This document shows, piece after piece, positions 8,372 to 15,488 of a stretch of DNA of 23,757 nt (positions are counted from its first letter, which is position 1; every line of letters starts with the position of its first letter). The notes beneath the pieces were generated by a model that was not told where the DNA came from, did not search any database, and saw only the letters and a list, made by a program, of their open reading frames with translations. This DNA is from JAWXCF01 sp034440515. Lineage in GTDB: Bacteria; Bacteroidota; Bacteroidia; CAILMK01. The stretch lies in NCBI GenBank assembly GCA_034440515.1, contig JAWXCF010000008.1, positions 1-23,757 on the forward strand, written 5' to 3'. The position numbers and the translations under genes are program-made.

Positions 8372-9745
8372 TTAAACCAGAAATTTCACTACAGCAGTTG
8401 CAAACTGTTTAGCACCATCTCTTTGATAGTTACCAATTACTAATTCAACAACATCTCGTCTTTCTTTAGTATGTAAATTAGGATTCTCTAAATAAATTTT
8501 GCAAGCTTCTATTAATTCTTGATAATTATTCACTAGCCATAATCCACCAGTTTCAGTAACAGGCGCAAAATGATTCATTTTAAAATTAACATCATTAACT
8601 AACTTATTCTTTTTCCCACTTGGGTCAAAATTTAAGTTAATTACTGGCTTATTTAATACCGATGCATCTATTGAAACAGTACTAGCCAAATTTATCACCA
8701 ATTCAATATGATTAAATGTTGAAGCCCATTCTGATATTTTCATTTCATCGTGGGTAAAATTCACGTCATTAATACTCGGGTTCGGTAGTTGAATGGCAAC
8801 TTGAGGATACTTTCCTATATAGTTTAACAATTCAGCATCGTTTTTATGTAGAGGGTGTGCTCTGATTATTAATTGAACATCACCTAATATTCCTGAAGTA
8901 ACAATTTCCACTATTTGGCCTACACTAGGTATCTCGTCAAACAAATTAGGAGAACCTAAGGCAAGAAGTATCGTCTTTTTATTCGAATTTAAGTTTAAAG
9001 ATTTATAGAAAAACTCCCTACTTACTACATACTTTTCCTTAAAAAAAACATCATATTGTGGCGCACTAATTATAAATATCTCTTTTGATATTGTGTATGG
9101 ATAAAACTGATTTAATTCTTTTTTCATAAAATCGCTCCAAACAAAATAACCATCATATTGGAACATAAATCTAGCTTTAGTAGAAATGTTATCCCAGCTT
9201 GTAATTAAGGCAACAGTCTTGTATCCTGCATTTAAACTTTCAGCGGCAATGCCAGGCTCGTCCATCCTAAATGGGCTTTGAACAATAATTAAATCTGGGT
9301 TAATCTTCTTAAGTCTGCTTAAAGTTTGTGGAGATCTACCTTCCTTCAAGTATAGACTTTCAGAATATTTCTCAACCATTTTATAAGTTCCAAAGAAATT
9401 ATTTGCTTTTGCTAGATAACGTATAATTTTAAGTGTCTTATCAGTTTTTCTTGCATCGTCACTATTATCCCAAAAACTTTTTCTGCTAAAAGAAAGGCCC
9501 TTTTCGTCCCAAGTGAAATCGTTTAATCTTCTTATCAGTTGATACTTAAACTTCATTGGTTCAACTTTAGGAAATTCCTGAATGTATACATTTTCGATTT
9601 CTAAATTTTGATAGGCTGGTGTATCGTATGAAGTTGCCCAAATGTATACATCATTATCTTTAGATAATATTTCTAGAAAATCATTATAAAGTAAAACTCT
9701 GTCATTTATTAAGTTAGATGAAAGAATTAATATTTTTTTACGCAT
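8372..9745 (-). CDS. S-W-D-N family protein, candidate glycosyltransferase (paralogue 2)
   Basis: A 457-residue soluble protein homologous to the neighbouring 469-residue protein along most of its length. Matching blocks are ITSWDNISTKAR (181-192), APQYDVF (228-234), LIIRAHPLHKND (292-303), INLASTVSID (351-360), NKPVINLNFDPSG (365-377) and YLENPNLHTKER (418-429). The R-x-H-P segment is typical of GT-B enzymes of the CDP-glycerol transferase/capsule synthesis type, whereas the paralogue has R-I-Y-P there, so the two have diverged in a likely functional spot. It lies 21 bases after the oxygenase gene and 21 bases before its paralogue. No known sialyltransferase family motif is visible. A role in adding nonulosonic acid or another sugar is inferred from context only. 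Confidence 0.6.
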   Translation of the reverse strand: MRKKILILSSNLINDRVLLYNDFLEILSKDNDVYIWATSYDTPAYQNLEIENVYIQEFPKVEPMKFKYQLIRRLNDFTWDEKGLSFSRKSFWDNSDDARKTDKTLKIIRYLAKANNFFGTYKMVEKYSESLYLKEGRSPQTLSRLKKINPDLIIVQSPFRMDEPGIAAESLNAGYKTVALITSWDNISTKARFMFQYDGYFVWSDFMKKELNQFYPYTISKEIFIISAPQYDVFFKEKYVVSREFFYKSLNLNSNKKTILLALGSPNLFDEIPSVGQIVEIVTSGILGDVQLIIRAHPLHKNDAELLNYIGKYPQVAIQLPNPSINDVNFTHDEMKISEWASTFNHIELVINLASTVSIDASVLNKPVINLNFDPSGKKNKLVNDVNFKMNHFAPVTETGGLWLVNNYQELIEACKIYLENPNLHTKERRDVVELVIGNYQRDGAKQFATAVVKFLV

Positions 9746-9766
9746 TTAATACTTAAAACCCTAAAA

Positions 9767-10606
9767 CTATTTACCAAAATAATGTCTTTCACACCCAGGT
9801 GATGTGTACATACAAGTGTACAACAATCGGTCGTCTGTCCTAGCTAAACCTCCTTTATGATAACCGTGAGTGTCTGCAAACGCTATAGTACCAGCTGGCA
9901 CTGTTCCCTTTATCCATTTGTCTTTACCGACTAATACATTCATTTGTTCGTCTGAAGTTCTCTTTACGCCTTCTTCTAGTGTGTATTCAGGTTCAGACTT
10001 AACACTACCTAAAATATGAGTGCCAGGAGCATAAGTGAATGGACCAGCTCCATCAGTTACGTCAGTTAAATAAACAAATATTTTTAGAATTTGTAGGTCT
10101 TCCCTGTCTCTGTGCCAAAGTTGACTGGTCTTTGCTTCCCCATCAAATGGTATAGTATGCCATACATTATAGTATCTTAAGTCTGCGGGCATTTTGAAGT
10201 AAGCATTTGCAATTTTCCTTAAAGAGATATCTATTCCAAATCTCCACCAAATGCTAGTTTTATCTTTAACTAGAGGATCAATTAGGAATAACATAAATGA
10301 CTTTTCATTTATCTCATTTACATTATTCACATTAGCCTTACTTTTATTTATAAATTCCTCTTTACTTTTCTCTAAATCTTCAATTGCTTTTTGCAACTCA
10401 TTCCAAAGTGGGTTACCTTTAAATAATACGTCTATATGAGAAAATGCACAGCCGTTATTCTTTAAGTCAGTTATGATTCTAGATTGCTCGTCATCTAGAA
10501 TCTCTTTCAATTGATTATACTTTGCAGTTTGCCCTTTATTTATAACATTCCTCCAAAATAAGGGATTATTCTTGAACTGTTTTTTGATTGTGTATAATAT
10601 TGACAT
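9767..10606 (-). CDS. Phytanoyl-CoA dioxygenase (PhyH)-like Fe(II)/2-oxoglutarate oxygenase
   Basis: A 279-residue protein of the PhyH superfamily, non-haem iron enzymes that hydroxylate a C-H bond using O2 and 2-oxoglutarate. The H-x-D iron ligands are H165 and D167 in LWHRDRED. They are followed by GAGPFTYAPGTH (186-197), the usual 'P-G-S/T-H' strand. The third ligand is probably H250 in HKGG, with R260 ten residues on as the likely 2-oxoglutarate salt bridge. All expected active-site residues are present. It is the first gene after a 91-base gap with a promoter-like sequence and leads the assembly block. In a glycan locus it more likely modifies a sugar, its acyl groups or a lipid carrier than phytanoyl-CoA. 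The substrate is unknown. Start ATG at 10606; no Shine-Dalgarno. Confidence 0.82.
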   Translation of the reverse strand: MSILYTIKKQFKNNPLFWRNVINKGQTAKYNQLKEILDDEQSRIITDLKNNGCAFSHIDVLFKGNPLWNELQKAIEDLEKSKEEFINKSKANVNNVNEINEKSFMLFLIDPLVKDKTSIWWRFGIDISLRKIANAYFKMPADLRYYNVWHTIPFDGEAKTSQLWHRDREDLQILKIFVYLTDVTDGAGPFTYAPGTHILGSVKSEPEYTLEEGVKRTSDEQMNVLVGKDKWIKGTVPAGTIAFADTHGYHKGGLARTDDRLLYTCMYTSPGCERHYFGK

Positions 10607-10628
10607 AAGTCTTTGAAATTATATTTGA

Positions 10629-10663
10629 CAAAGTTATTAAAGAATTTATCTCTATTTCTTCAA
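10629..10663 (-). promoter_or_regulatory. Bacteroidota-type promoter candidate before the oxygenase gene
   Basis: On the - strand, TAACTTTG (10636-10629) matches the Bacteroidota -7 consensus TAnnTTTG exactly. A TTG (10663-10661) lies 24 bases upstream, one more than the usual 17-23 spacing for the -33 element. The box is 22 bases before the oxygenase ATG, which would give a short leader. It sits in the largest intergenic gap of the window (91 bases), between pseI and the oxygenase gene, so it could drive the assembly block separately from the sugar-synthesis block. In AT-rich DNA such a match can arise by chance. Confidence 0.4.
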
Positions 10664-10697
10664 TTAACTATTTAATAATGCTCTCCAATATGAATTC

Positions 10698-11753
10698 TTA
10701 ATTTAATAAATCCCAAGTGAAAGGTGTACCAGCTGCAATGTCTTTTACTGCTTTCATACCTATTATGTTGTCAAAATGCTTTGGTTGTATTCCATCCCCT
10801 GGTCTAATTACTCTTAAATTGTCAGTATTATATCGCTCACCTGCAGCTATATCTTTCACTACATAAATTGACCTTTTGAACCTCAAGCTTTTTATTTCAG
10901 TATCTTGTATTCCATATTTTACTTGCCCTAATGACTGCCAAGCACGCTCAGTTTCTATGACTAAACTTTTCAACTCGTGTGGCTCTAAGCTAAATGTAGA
11001 ATCTACACCACCATCTGCCCTACTTAGTGTAAAATGTTTTTCTATTACTGTTGCACCTAGGGCTATAGCTGCTACTGGCGCCCCAACTCCCATAGTATGA
11101 TCTGATAATCCAACTTGACAATCAAATAATGCTGACATATGTGGAATTGTAGCTAAGTTGGTATTATAAGGATTAGCTGGGTATGAACTAGTACATTTTA
11201 GCAATATAAAGTCTTCACAGCCTGCACCTCTCATTATTCTCACACTTTCGTCTATATCTGAAACATTCGCCAATCCTGTTGACATAATTATTGGTTTGTC
11301 AGTAGCAACTACTTTCTTTAACAAACCCCAATCTGTATTTTCAAACGATGCTATTTTATATGCTGGTACATCTAAGGTTTCCAAAAAATCAACCGATGTA
11401 ACATCAAATGGTGAGCTAAATGCAAGCATTCCAAGCTCCTTAGCTCTATCAAAAAGTGGTTTATGCCACTCCCAAGGTGTGTATGCTTTTTTATATAAAT
11501 CATAGAGTGACTCCCCTTTCCATAAAGAGGTCTCATCATCTATTTTGAATAAGTTTTTATTCAAATTCAGCGTCATAGTGTCAGCTGTATAGGTTTGCAA
11601 TTTTATGGCATCCGCACCTGCTTCTGCAGCAGCATCTACTATCGCTAATGCACGATCAAGCGACTGATTGTGATTGCCTGACATTTCTGCAATTACTAGC
11701 GGCTTAAATGCCTTTCCAACAGAATAATGACCTATTTTTATTTCGCTTTTCAT
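10698..11753 (-). CDS. pseI: Pseudaminic acid synthase PseI
   Basis: Condenses 2,4-diacetamido-2,4,6-trideoxy-L-altrose (6-deoxy-AltdiNAc) with phosphoenolpyruvate to make the nine-carbon pseudaminic acid, in the cytoplasm. The 351 residues have the NeuB/PseI TIM barrel followed by a C-terminal antifreeze-like SAF domain (about 290-351). Visible landmarks are IAEMSGNHNQS (21-31), IKLQTYTADTMTL (50-62), SSPFDVTSVDFLE (113-125) and the metal-binding histidines H219 (GLSDHT) and H240 (EKHFTL). The SPFD-x3-VDFLE form resembles PseI more than sialic or legionaminic acid synthases, which agrees with the inverting PseB/PseC/PseG enzymes here. It lies ten bases after the formyltransferase-like gene and is the last gene of the sugar block. 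If the precursor is modified earlier, its true substrate may differ from the canonical one. Confidence 0.93.
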   Translation of the reverse strand: MKSEIKIGHYSVGKAFKPLVIAEMSGNHNQSLDRALAIVDAAAEAGADAIKLQTYTADTMTLNLNKNLFKIDDETSLWKGESLYDLYKKAYTPWEWHKPLFDRAKELGMLAFSSPFDVTSVDFLETLDVPAYKIASFENTDWGLLKKVVATDKPIIMSTGLANVSDIDESVRIMRGAGCEDFILLKCTSSYPANPYNTNLATIPHMSALFDCQVGLSDHTMGVGAPVAAIALGATVIEKHFTLSRADGGVDSTFSLEPHELKSLVIETERAWQSLGQVKYGIQDTEIKSLRFKRSIYVVKDIAAGERYNTDNLRVIRPGDGIQPKHFDNIIGMKAVKDIAAGTPFTWDLLN

Positions 11754-11763
11754 ATTAATTTAT

Positions 11764-12396
11764 TTATGCTTTAAAGATTTTTAAAATGAATCGCTCACCA
11801 TCTACGTCAAAATATGCAGGATAGCGCTCATTATCAACAACCCTAAGTAAATTAAATTGGTCTGAAATAGATTTATCAAAATCTAACCTACTATCCTCTT
11901 TACCCCTAATGTTATAGTAGCTTTCTTCTCCCTTTTGCTTTTCTCCAATATTATTAGGATATTTTTCTATAAATCGCTCTATCATAGTGAAGGTAGCTTC
12001 TGCTACTTTAATACGTGCATCATCTATTAGGTCAGTCCGTTTCAGTAGAACAATTACTTGTTCATAAATTTCTCCGCTATCAAGTCCTTCTTGTGCTTCA
12101 AATAATGTTACAGGAATCTCGCTTTTACCTTCTAATATTTGCCAAGTAAGAGGGGACATTCCCTTACCTTTAGGTAATGCACTAGCGTGTGCGACTAAGT
12201 TATGCTTGTTTCGGTTTAGTGGCTTGTAAATTCTATTACAAGACAATAAAACTAAAATATCACCCTCTAAAACATCTTTATGTTTATGTACTAAAATTAT
12301 TTCTTGACCATTCTGCTTTTTTAATTTTTCTATAAAATGCCTAGTCATAGGTACAACCCAGGAATCCACATTATCTATCAATATTTGAACTAACAT
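11764..12396 (-). CDS. Formyltransferase-like protein of the nonulosonate locus
   Basis: A 210-residue protein related to the catalytic domain of methionyl-tRNA formyltransferase, which uses 10-formyl-tetrahydrofolate. The core HASALPKGKGMSPL (70-83) aligns with the HGSLLPxxRG motif, and GLDSGEIY (104-111) with GLDTG. The catalytic His and Asp are H70 and D106, with the same 36-residue spacing as His108 and Asp144 in E. coli Fmt. The Asn two residues before the His is replaced by V68, and an Asn sits instead at 66. The protein lacks the tRNA-binding C-terminal domain. It overlaps pseG by 7 bases and lies ten bases before pseI, so it probably acylates an amino group of the nonulosonate or its precursor. 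Formyl as the donor is inferred from the family. Confidence 0.75.
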   Translation of the reverse strand: MLVQILIDNVDSWVVPMTRHFIEKLKKQNGQEIILVHKHKDVLEGDILVLLSCNRIYKPLNRNKHNLVAHASALPKGKGMSPLTWQILEGKSEIPVTLFEAQEGLDSGEIYEQVIVLLKRTDLIDDARIKVAEATFTMIERFIEKYPNNIGEKQKGEESYYNIRGKEDSRLDFDKSISDQFNLLRVVDNERYPAYFDVDGERFILKIFKA

Positions 12397-13397
12397 AGTG
12401 CTTCAATTATTTTATTAAACCGTTCAGCTATATGAGAATCTAATTGCTTTAGTTGATTATCAGCATAGTTTAAAGTGTCAAATGTAGTAAGATAATTATA
12501 TAGCAAATCTCGAAACTCCTTATTAAAAATTTCTTGTGATGTCCCTAAATCAAAAGCTAATTGGTCTGAGATTAATCCTCTATAAATTAGAGCTTGATTT
12601 TCAATTGTCTTAATTACTCCTAATGGTTTTCCTACAGCACAAACTTCTATAGCCGAAGTGCTTGGCGAAGCTATAATCAAATCAGATGTTTGATATAGTG
12701 CTTTGATTTCAGCCCCAGATAAATTTAAAAGTATGCTTACATTTTCAGATTCAAATTCTCTTAGTAGCTGTATATTAGGGTTTGCAATTCCACATACTGC
12801 ATTAATTTTAAAGTTTAAGTTAAATCCTAATATATTGGAAATAATTAGTCCAGTATAATTATTTATGTCACTACCCCCTAAGATAATAGTAAGTGTTTTC
12901 TTATCATTAATAGTTGAGAAGTCTTGAGATTTAAACAGAAATTCGGGTCTTAACATAGCATAGTTTAATCCTGTGAATACTTGAGCATCAGTCAAACCTA
13001 AATACGAACTTCCAGTTAATCCGGGTGCGTGATTAATTATAACATCAACATCTGTTACTAGCTCTACGAAATCTTTTATGCAAACAACTTTACAATTTAA
13101 ATTTTTTAAATGCTTGAAATAAGAATTATTAAAAGAATAGCCATCGATAATAACAATATCAGACTTTTGATTTTCAAATATGTAAGCAGGCTCTTCTTCA
13201 ACTTTAATAAACTGTGGAATGTAAATCAGTTCTTCTGGATTAATTCCAAGGTCAATACCTTCAACATTATATTTAGTGAACAGAGTGAAAGTATAATGAG
13301 AATTTTTAGCTAAATATGATTTTATAGCAGCAATTCTAATTAAATGACCTAAACCAATTTCTCTAGATCCATCAGCTCTAAAACAAATTGATACCAT
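12390..13397 (-). CDS. pseG: UDP-2,4-diacetamido-2,4,6-trideoxy-beta-L-altropyranose hydrolase PseG
   Basis: Removes UDP from UDP-2,4-diacetamido-2,4,6-trideoxy-L-altrose, the fourth step of pseudaminic acid synthesis. The 335-residue protein has the MurG-like GT-B hydrolase fold. The N-terminal motif RADGSREIGLGHLIR (7-21) contains the likely catalytic H18, equivalent to His17 of the Campylobacter enzyme. Further PseG features are INHAPG, GLNYAMLRPEF and LTIILGGSD. A C-terminal region rich in IIASPSTSAIEVCAVG would bind the nucleotide. It starts nine bases after the fusion gene's stop and overlaps the formyltransferase-like gene by 7 bases. Its presence separates this pathway from the NeuC/LegG hydrolysing-epimerase routes to sialic or legionaminic acid. 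Confidence 0.9.
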   Translation of the reverse strand: MVSICFRADGSREIGLGHLIRIAAIKSYLAKNSHYTFTLFTKYNVEGIDLGINPEELIYIPQFIKVEEEPAYIFENQKSDIVIIDGYSFNNSYFKHLKNLNCKVVCIKDFVELVTDVDVIINHAPGLTGSSYLGLTDAQVFTGLNYAMLRPEFLFKSQDFSTINDKKTLTIILGGSDINNYTGLIISNILGFNLNFKINAVCGIANPNIQLLREFESENVSILLNLSGAEIKALYQTSDLIIASPSTSAIEVCAVGKPLGVIKTIENQALIYRGLISDQLAFDLGTSQEIFNKEFRDLLYNYLTTFDTLNYADNQLKQLDSHIAERFNKIIEALC

Positions 13398-13406
13398 TTC
13401 TATGAC

Positions 13407-15488
13407 TTAAAGTATTTTTCTAAATACTCCTTTAGCTACTGGGCCTACTAATAGGTTTTCATACCCAAGTTTAAGTGCCTCATTGTAAATGTATAATGTT
13501 TCATCAAATGCAGTAGCGAAATAATTTATATCTTCAATTGTATGAGCAAAACAAGGAACAAATGCACCTTGAAACAACACACCTCTTTTTATCATTTCTT
13601 GCATAACTAGCGTACGCAAGCCAGCAGATACAGCACCTGTATTGTCTTTCACACTCATAATGGGCATCCAATTACAATTGTACACGTGAATATGTGCCTG
13701 TAAATTATGTTTACTAATTATTTCGTTACAAACCTTTATAAATCTGGCCCCAATACTATGATTATGCTGGATAATATTATGAGTTTGGTACGCATCTATA
13801 GTAGCAATACCAGCAGTTAAGCTGTGGACCTCTGCGCCGTGAGTAGTAGATATTAAGAAAAGTTTTTGAGCACCTTCATTTCTGATGCCCCCTAGTTCCA
13901 TTATTTCTTTCTTACCAGTCAATGCACAAAAAGCAAAGCCATTTGCAATACCTTTTCCCCAAGTGGCTAGGTCAGGCATTGTTTTATTATTTTTAATAAC
14001 ACCGGGTAAATCATATTTGAATCCAGTTATCATTTCATCTTGTATGAAAAGCGCACCATTGCTTTGAGTCAATTGAATTAATTGTTCCAATGGATATTCG
14101 CCTTCATCTACACTTCTTTCTGGCTCACTTATTACGCAGGCTATTTGGTCAGGATACTGTCTAAATAAATCTTCTAGCGTATTTAAATCACCTCCATTAT
14201 AAGTTACTGATAGTCCCTTAATCTCATCAGGAATGCCAAAATCGCATACAGTTTTACCAATAAACCAATCATCATAACTGTAGAAAGGATGATCGATAGG
14301 AATTGCAATTAATTTTCTACCAGTGTAAGCCCTAGCTAATTTGGTAGCGGCTGTGGTAGCTGTTGAGCCATTTTTAGCAAACTTAATCATATCGTGGGCT
14401 GGTACCAGTGCTAGAAACTTCTCAGCCATTTCCATTTCTAGGTAACTAGGGCGTTGATAGTTGGCACCTAGTTGCATTGACTTAGCAACTGCGTCTATTA
14501 CTGGTTGATATGCGTGCCCAATAGTCACACTAGTTAAACCCATAGGGCAATCCAAATACTCATTCCCATCTATATCAAATATCTTCGAGCCTTTGCCATA
14601 CTGAATGGCAGCAGGTGAAAGCAAAGGGAATTGATCATCCCCTTTAGAATATGTATGAGCACCCCCTGGAATTAAATCGTGAATTTTACTCCTGTACTCA
14701 TTCGATTTAGTAAAATTGGTAATATTCCTTAATTGGATGTCTTTTGAAATTTCAGCTATCATACCTTCGTTTCTTTTTAAATGTTTATTAGCAGAAATTG
14801 CTAATGGGTTATTATGCAAATAATCAACTATGTCTGTATAACTAGCATCTAATCCTAAATCTCTATACAGATATTCAATTACTATTAAATCTTCGGGGTT
14901 ATCAACAGTTAACCTATAATCTGAAGTATTTATATTTGATTCAAAGTTGACTGATTTAAACTTATTTTTACCAGCAAGGCTTGAATTATTTCTTATATAA
15001 GGAGTTACGTGCTCTAAATCAACCGTAGTAATAGCCTCTGCATAAGCAGTTAATAAGGCAGATTTTGTAAATATTTCACAATCTAAACCATCAGGATAAG
15101 TAGGTGGATATATATTAGAAGCATAATCTGCATTATTATTTAATAATAATCTAATTGTGTCGTCTATAACTTCTGAATCTATAAATGGACAATCTGCAGT
15201 TAATCTAACAATTAAATCTGGATTGTAATATTGAACAGCGTCATAAAATCTCTTTAGAACATTATTTAAATCACCTCTAAAGCATTCATATCCTAATGAT
15301 TCAACGTGTTCTGCAATAATATCATCTTCTTTTTGTATACTAGTAGCAACTATTATTTTGTCAATTATAGTAGATTTTGATACACGATTTAAGTGCATTT
15401 CTAGTAGCGATTTGTCTGCTATATTTTGCAAAACCTTACCTGGAAATCTACTTGAACTTAACCTTGCTTGTGTAATAGACAATATCAT
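13407..15488 (-). CDS. Cytidylyltransferase (SpsF/PseF-like) fused to class III aminotransferase
   Basis: A 693-residue two-domain protein. Residues 1 to about 240 form a SpsF-type cytidylyltransferase with ITQARLSSSRFPGKVL (5-20), a probable metal-binding Asp in LTADCPF (96-102) and TVDNPEDL (194-201). This domain would make CMP-pseudaminic acid in place of a separate PseF. Residues about 262-693 form a class III PLP aminotransferase close to glutamate-1-semialdehyde aminomutases: LIPGGAHTY (272-280), FIQDEMITGF (481-490, D484) and the PLP lysine K512 in TWGKGIANG. A TTG nine bases upstream is in frame, but the ATG at 15488 is preferred because it overlaps the reductase stop as ATGA and starts directly at the first beta strand. 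The aminotransferase substrate is unknown. With the adjacent reductase it may add an extra amino group. Confidence 0.85.
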   Translation of the reverse strand: MILSITQARLSSSRFPGKVLQNIADKSLLEMHLNRVSKSTIIDKIIVATSIQKEDDIIAEHVESLGYECFRGDLNNVLKRFYDAVQYYNPDLIVRLTADCPFIDSEVIDDTIRLLLNNNADYASNIYPPTYPDGLDCEIFTKSALLTAYAEAITTVDLEHVTPYIRNNSSLAGKNKFKSVNFESNINTSDYRLTVDNPEDLIVIEYLYRDLGLDASYTDIVDYLHNNPLAISANKHLKRNEGMIAEISKDIQLRNITNFTKSNEYRSKIHDLIPGGAHTYSKGDDQFPLLSPAAIQYGKGSKIFDIDGNEYLDCPMGLTSVTIGHAYQPVIDAVAKSMQLGANYQRPSYLEMEMAEKFLALVPAHDMIKFAKNGSTATTAATKLARAYTGRKLIAIPIDHPFYSYDDWFIGKTVCDFGIPDEIKGLSVTYNGGDLNTLEDLFRQYPDQIACVISEPERSVDEGEYPLEQLIQLTQSNGALFIQDEMITGFKYDLPGVIKNNKTMPDLATWGKGIANGFAFCALTGKKEIMELGGIRNEGAQKLFLISTTHGAEVHSLTAGIATIDAYQTHNIIQHNHSIGARFIKVCNEIISKHNLQAHIHVYNCNWMPIMSVKDNTGAVSAGLRTLVMQEMIKRGVLFQGAFVPCFAHTIEDINYFATAFDETLYIYNEALKLGYENLLVGPVAKGVFRKIL

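Noticed and set aside
10665..10678. Small AT-only inverted repeat (ATTAAATAGTTAAT on the - strand) as a terminator after pseI
   Set aside because: The stem is five A/T pairs with no G/C and no convincing U-tract, so it would not be a stable terminator.
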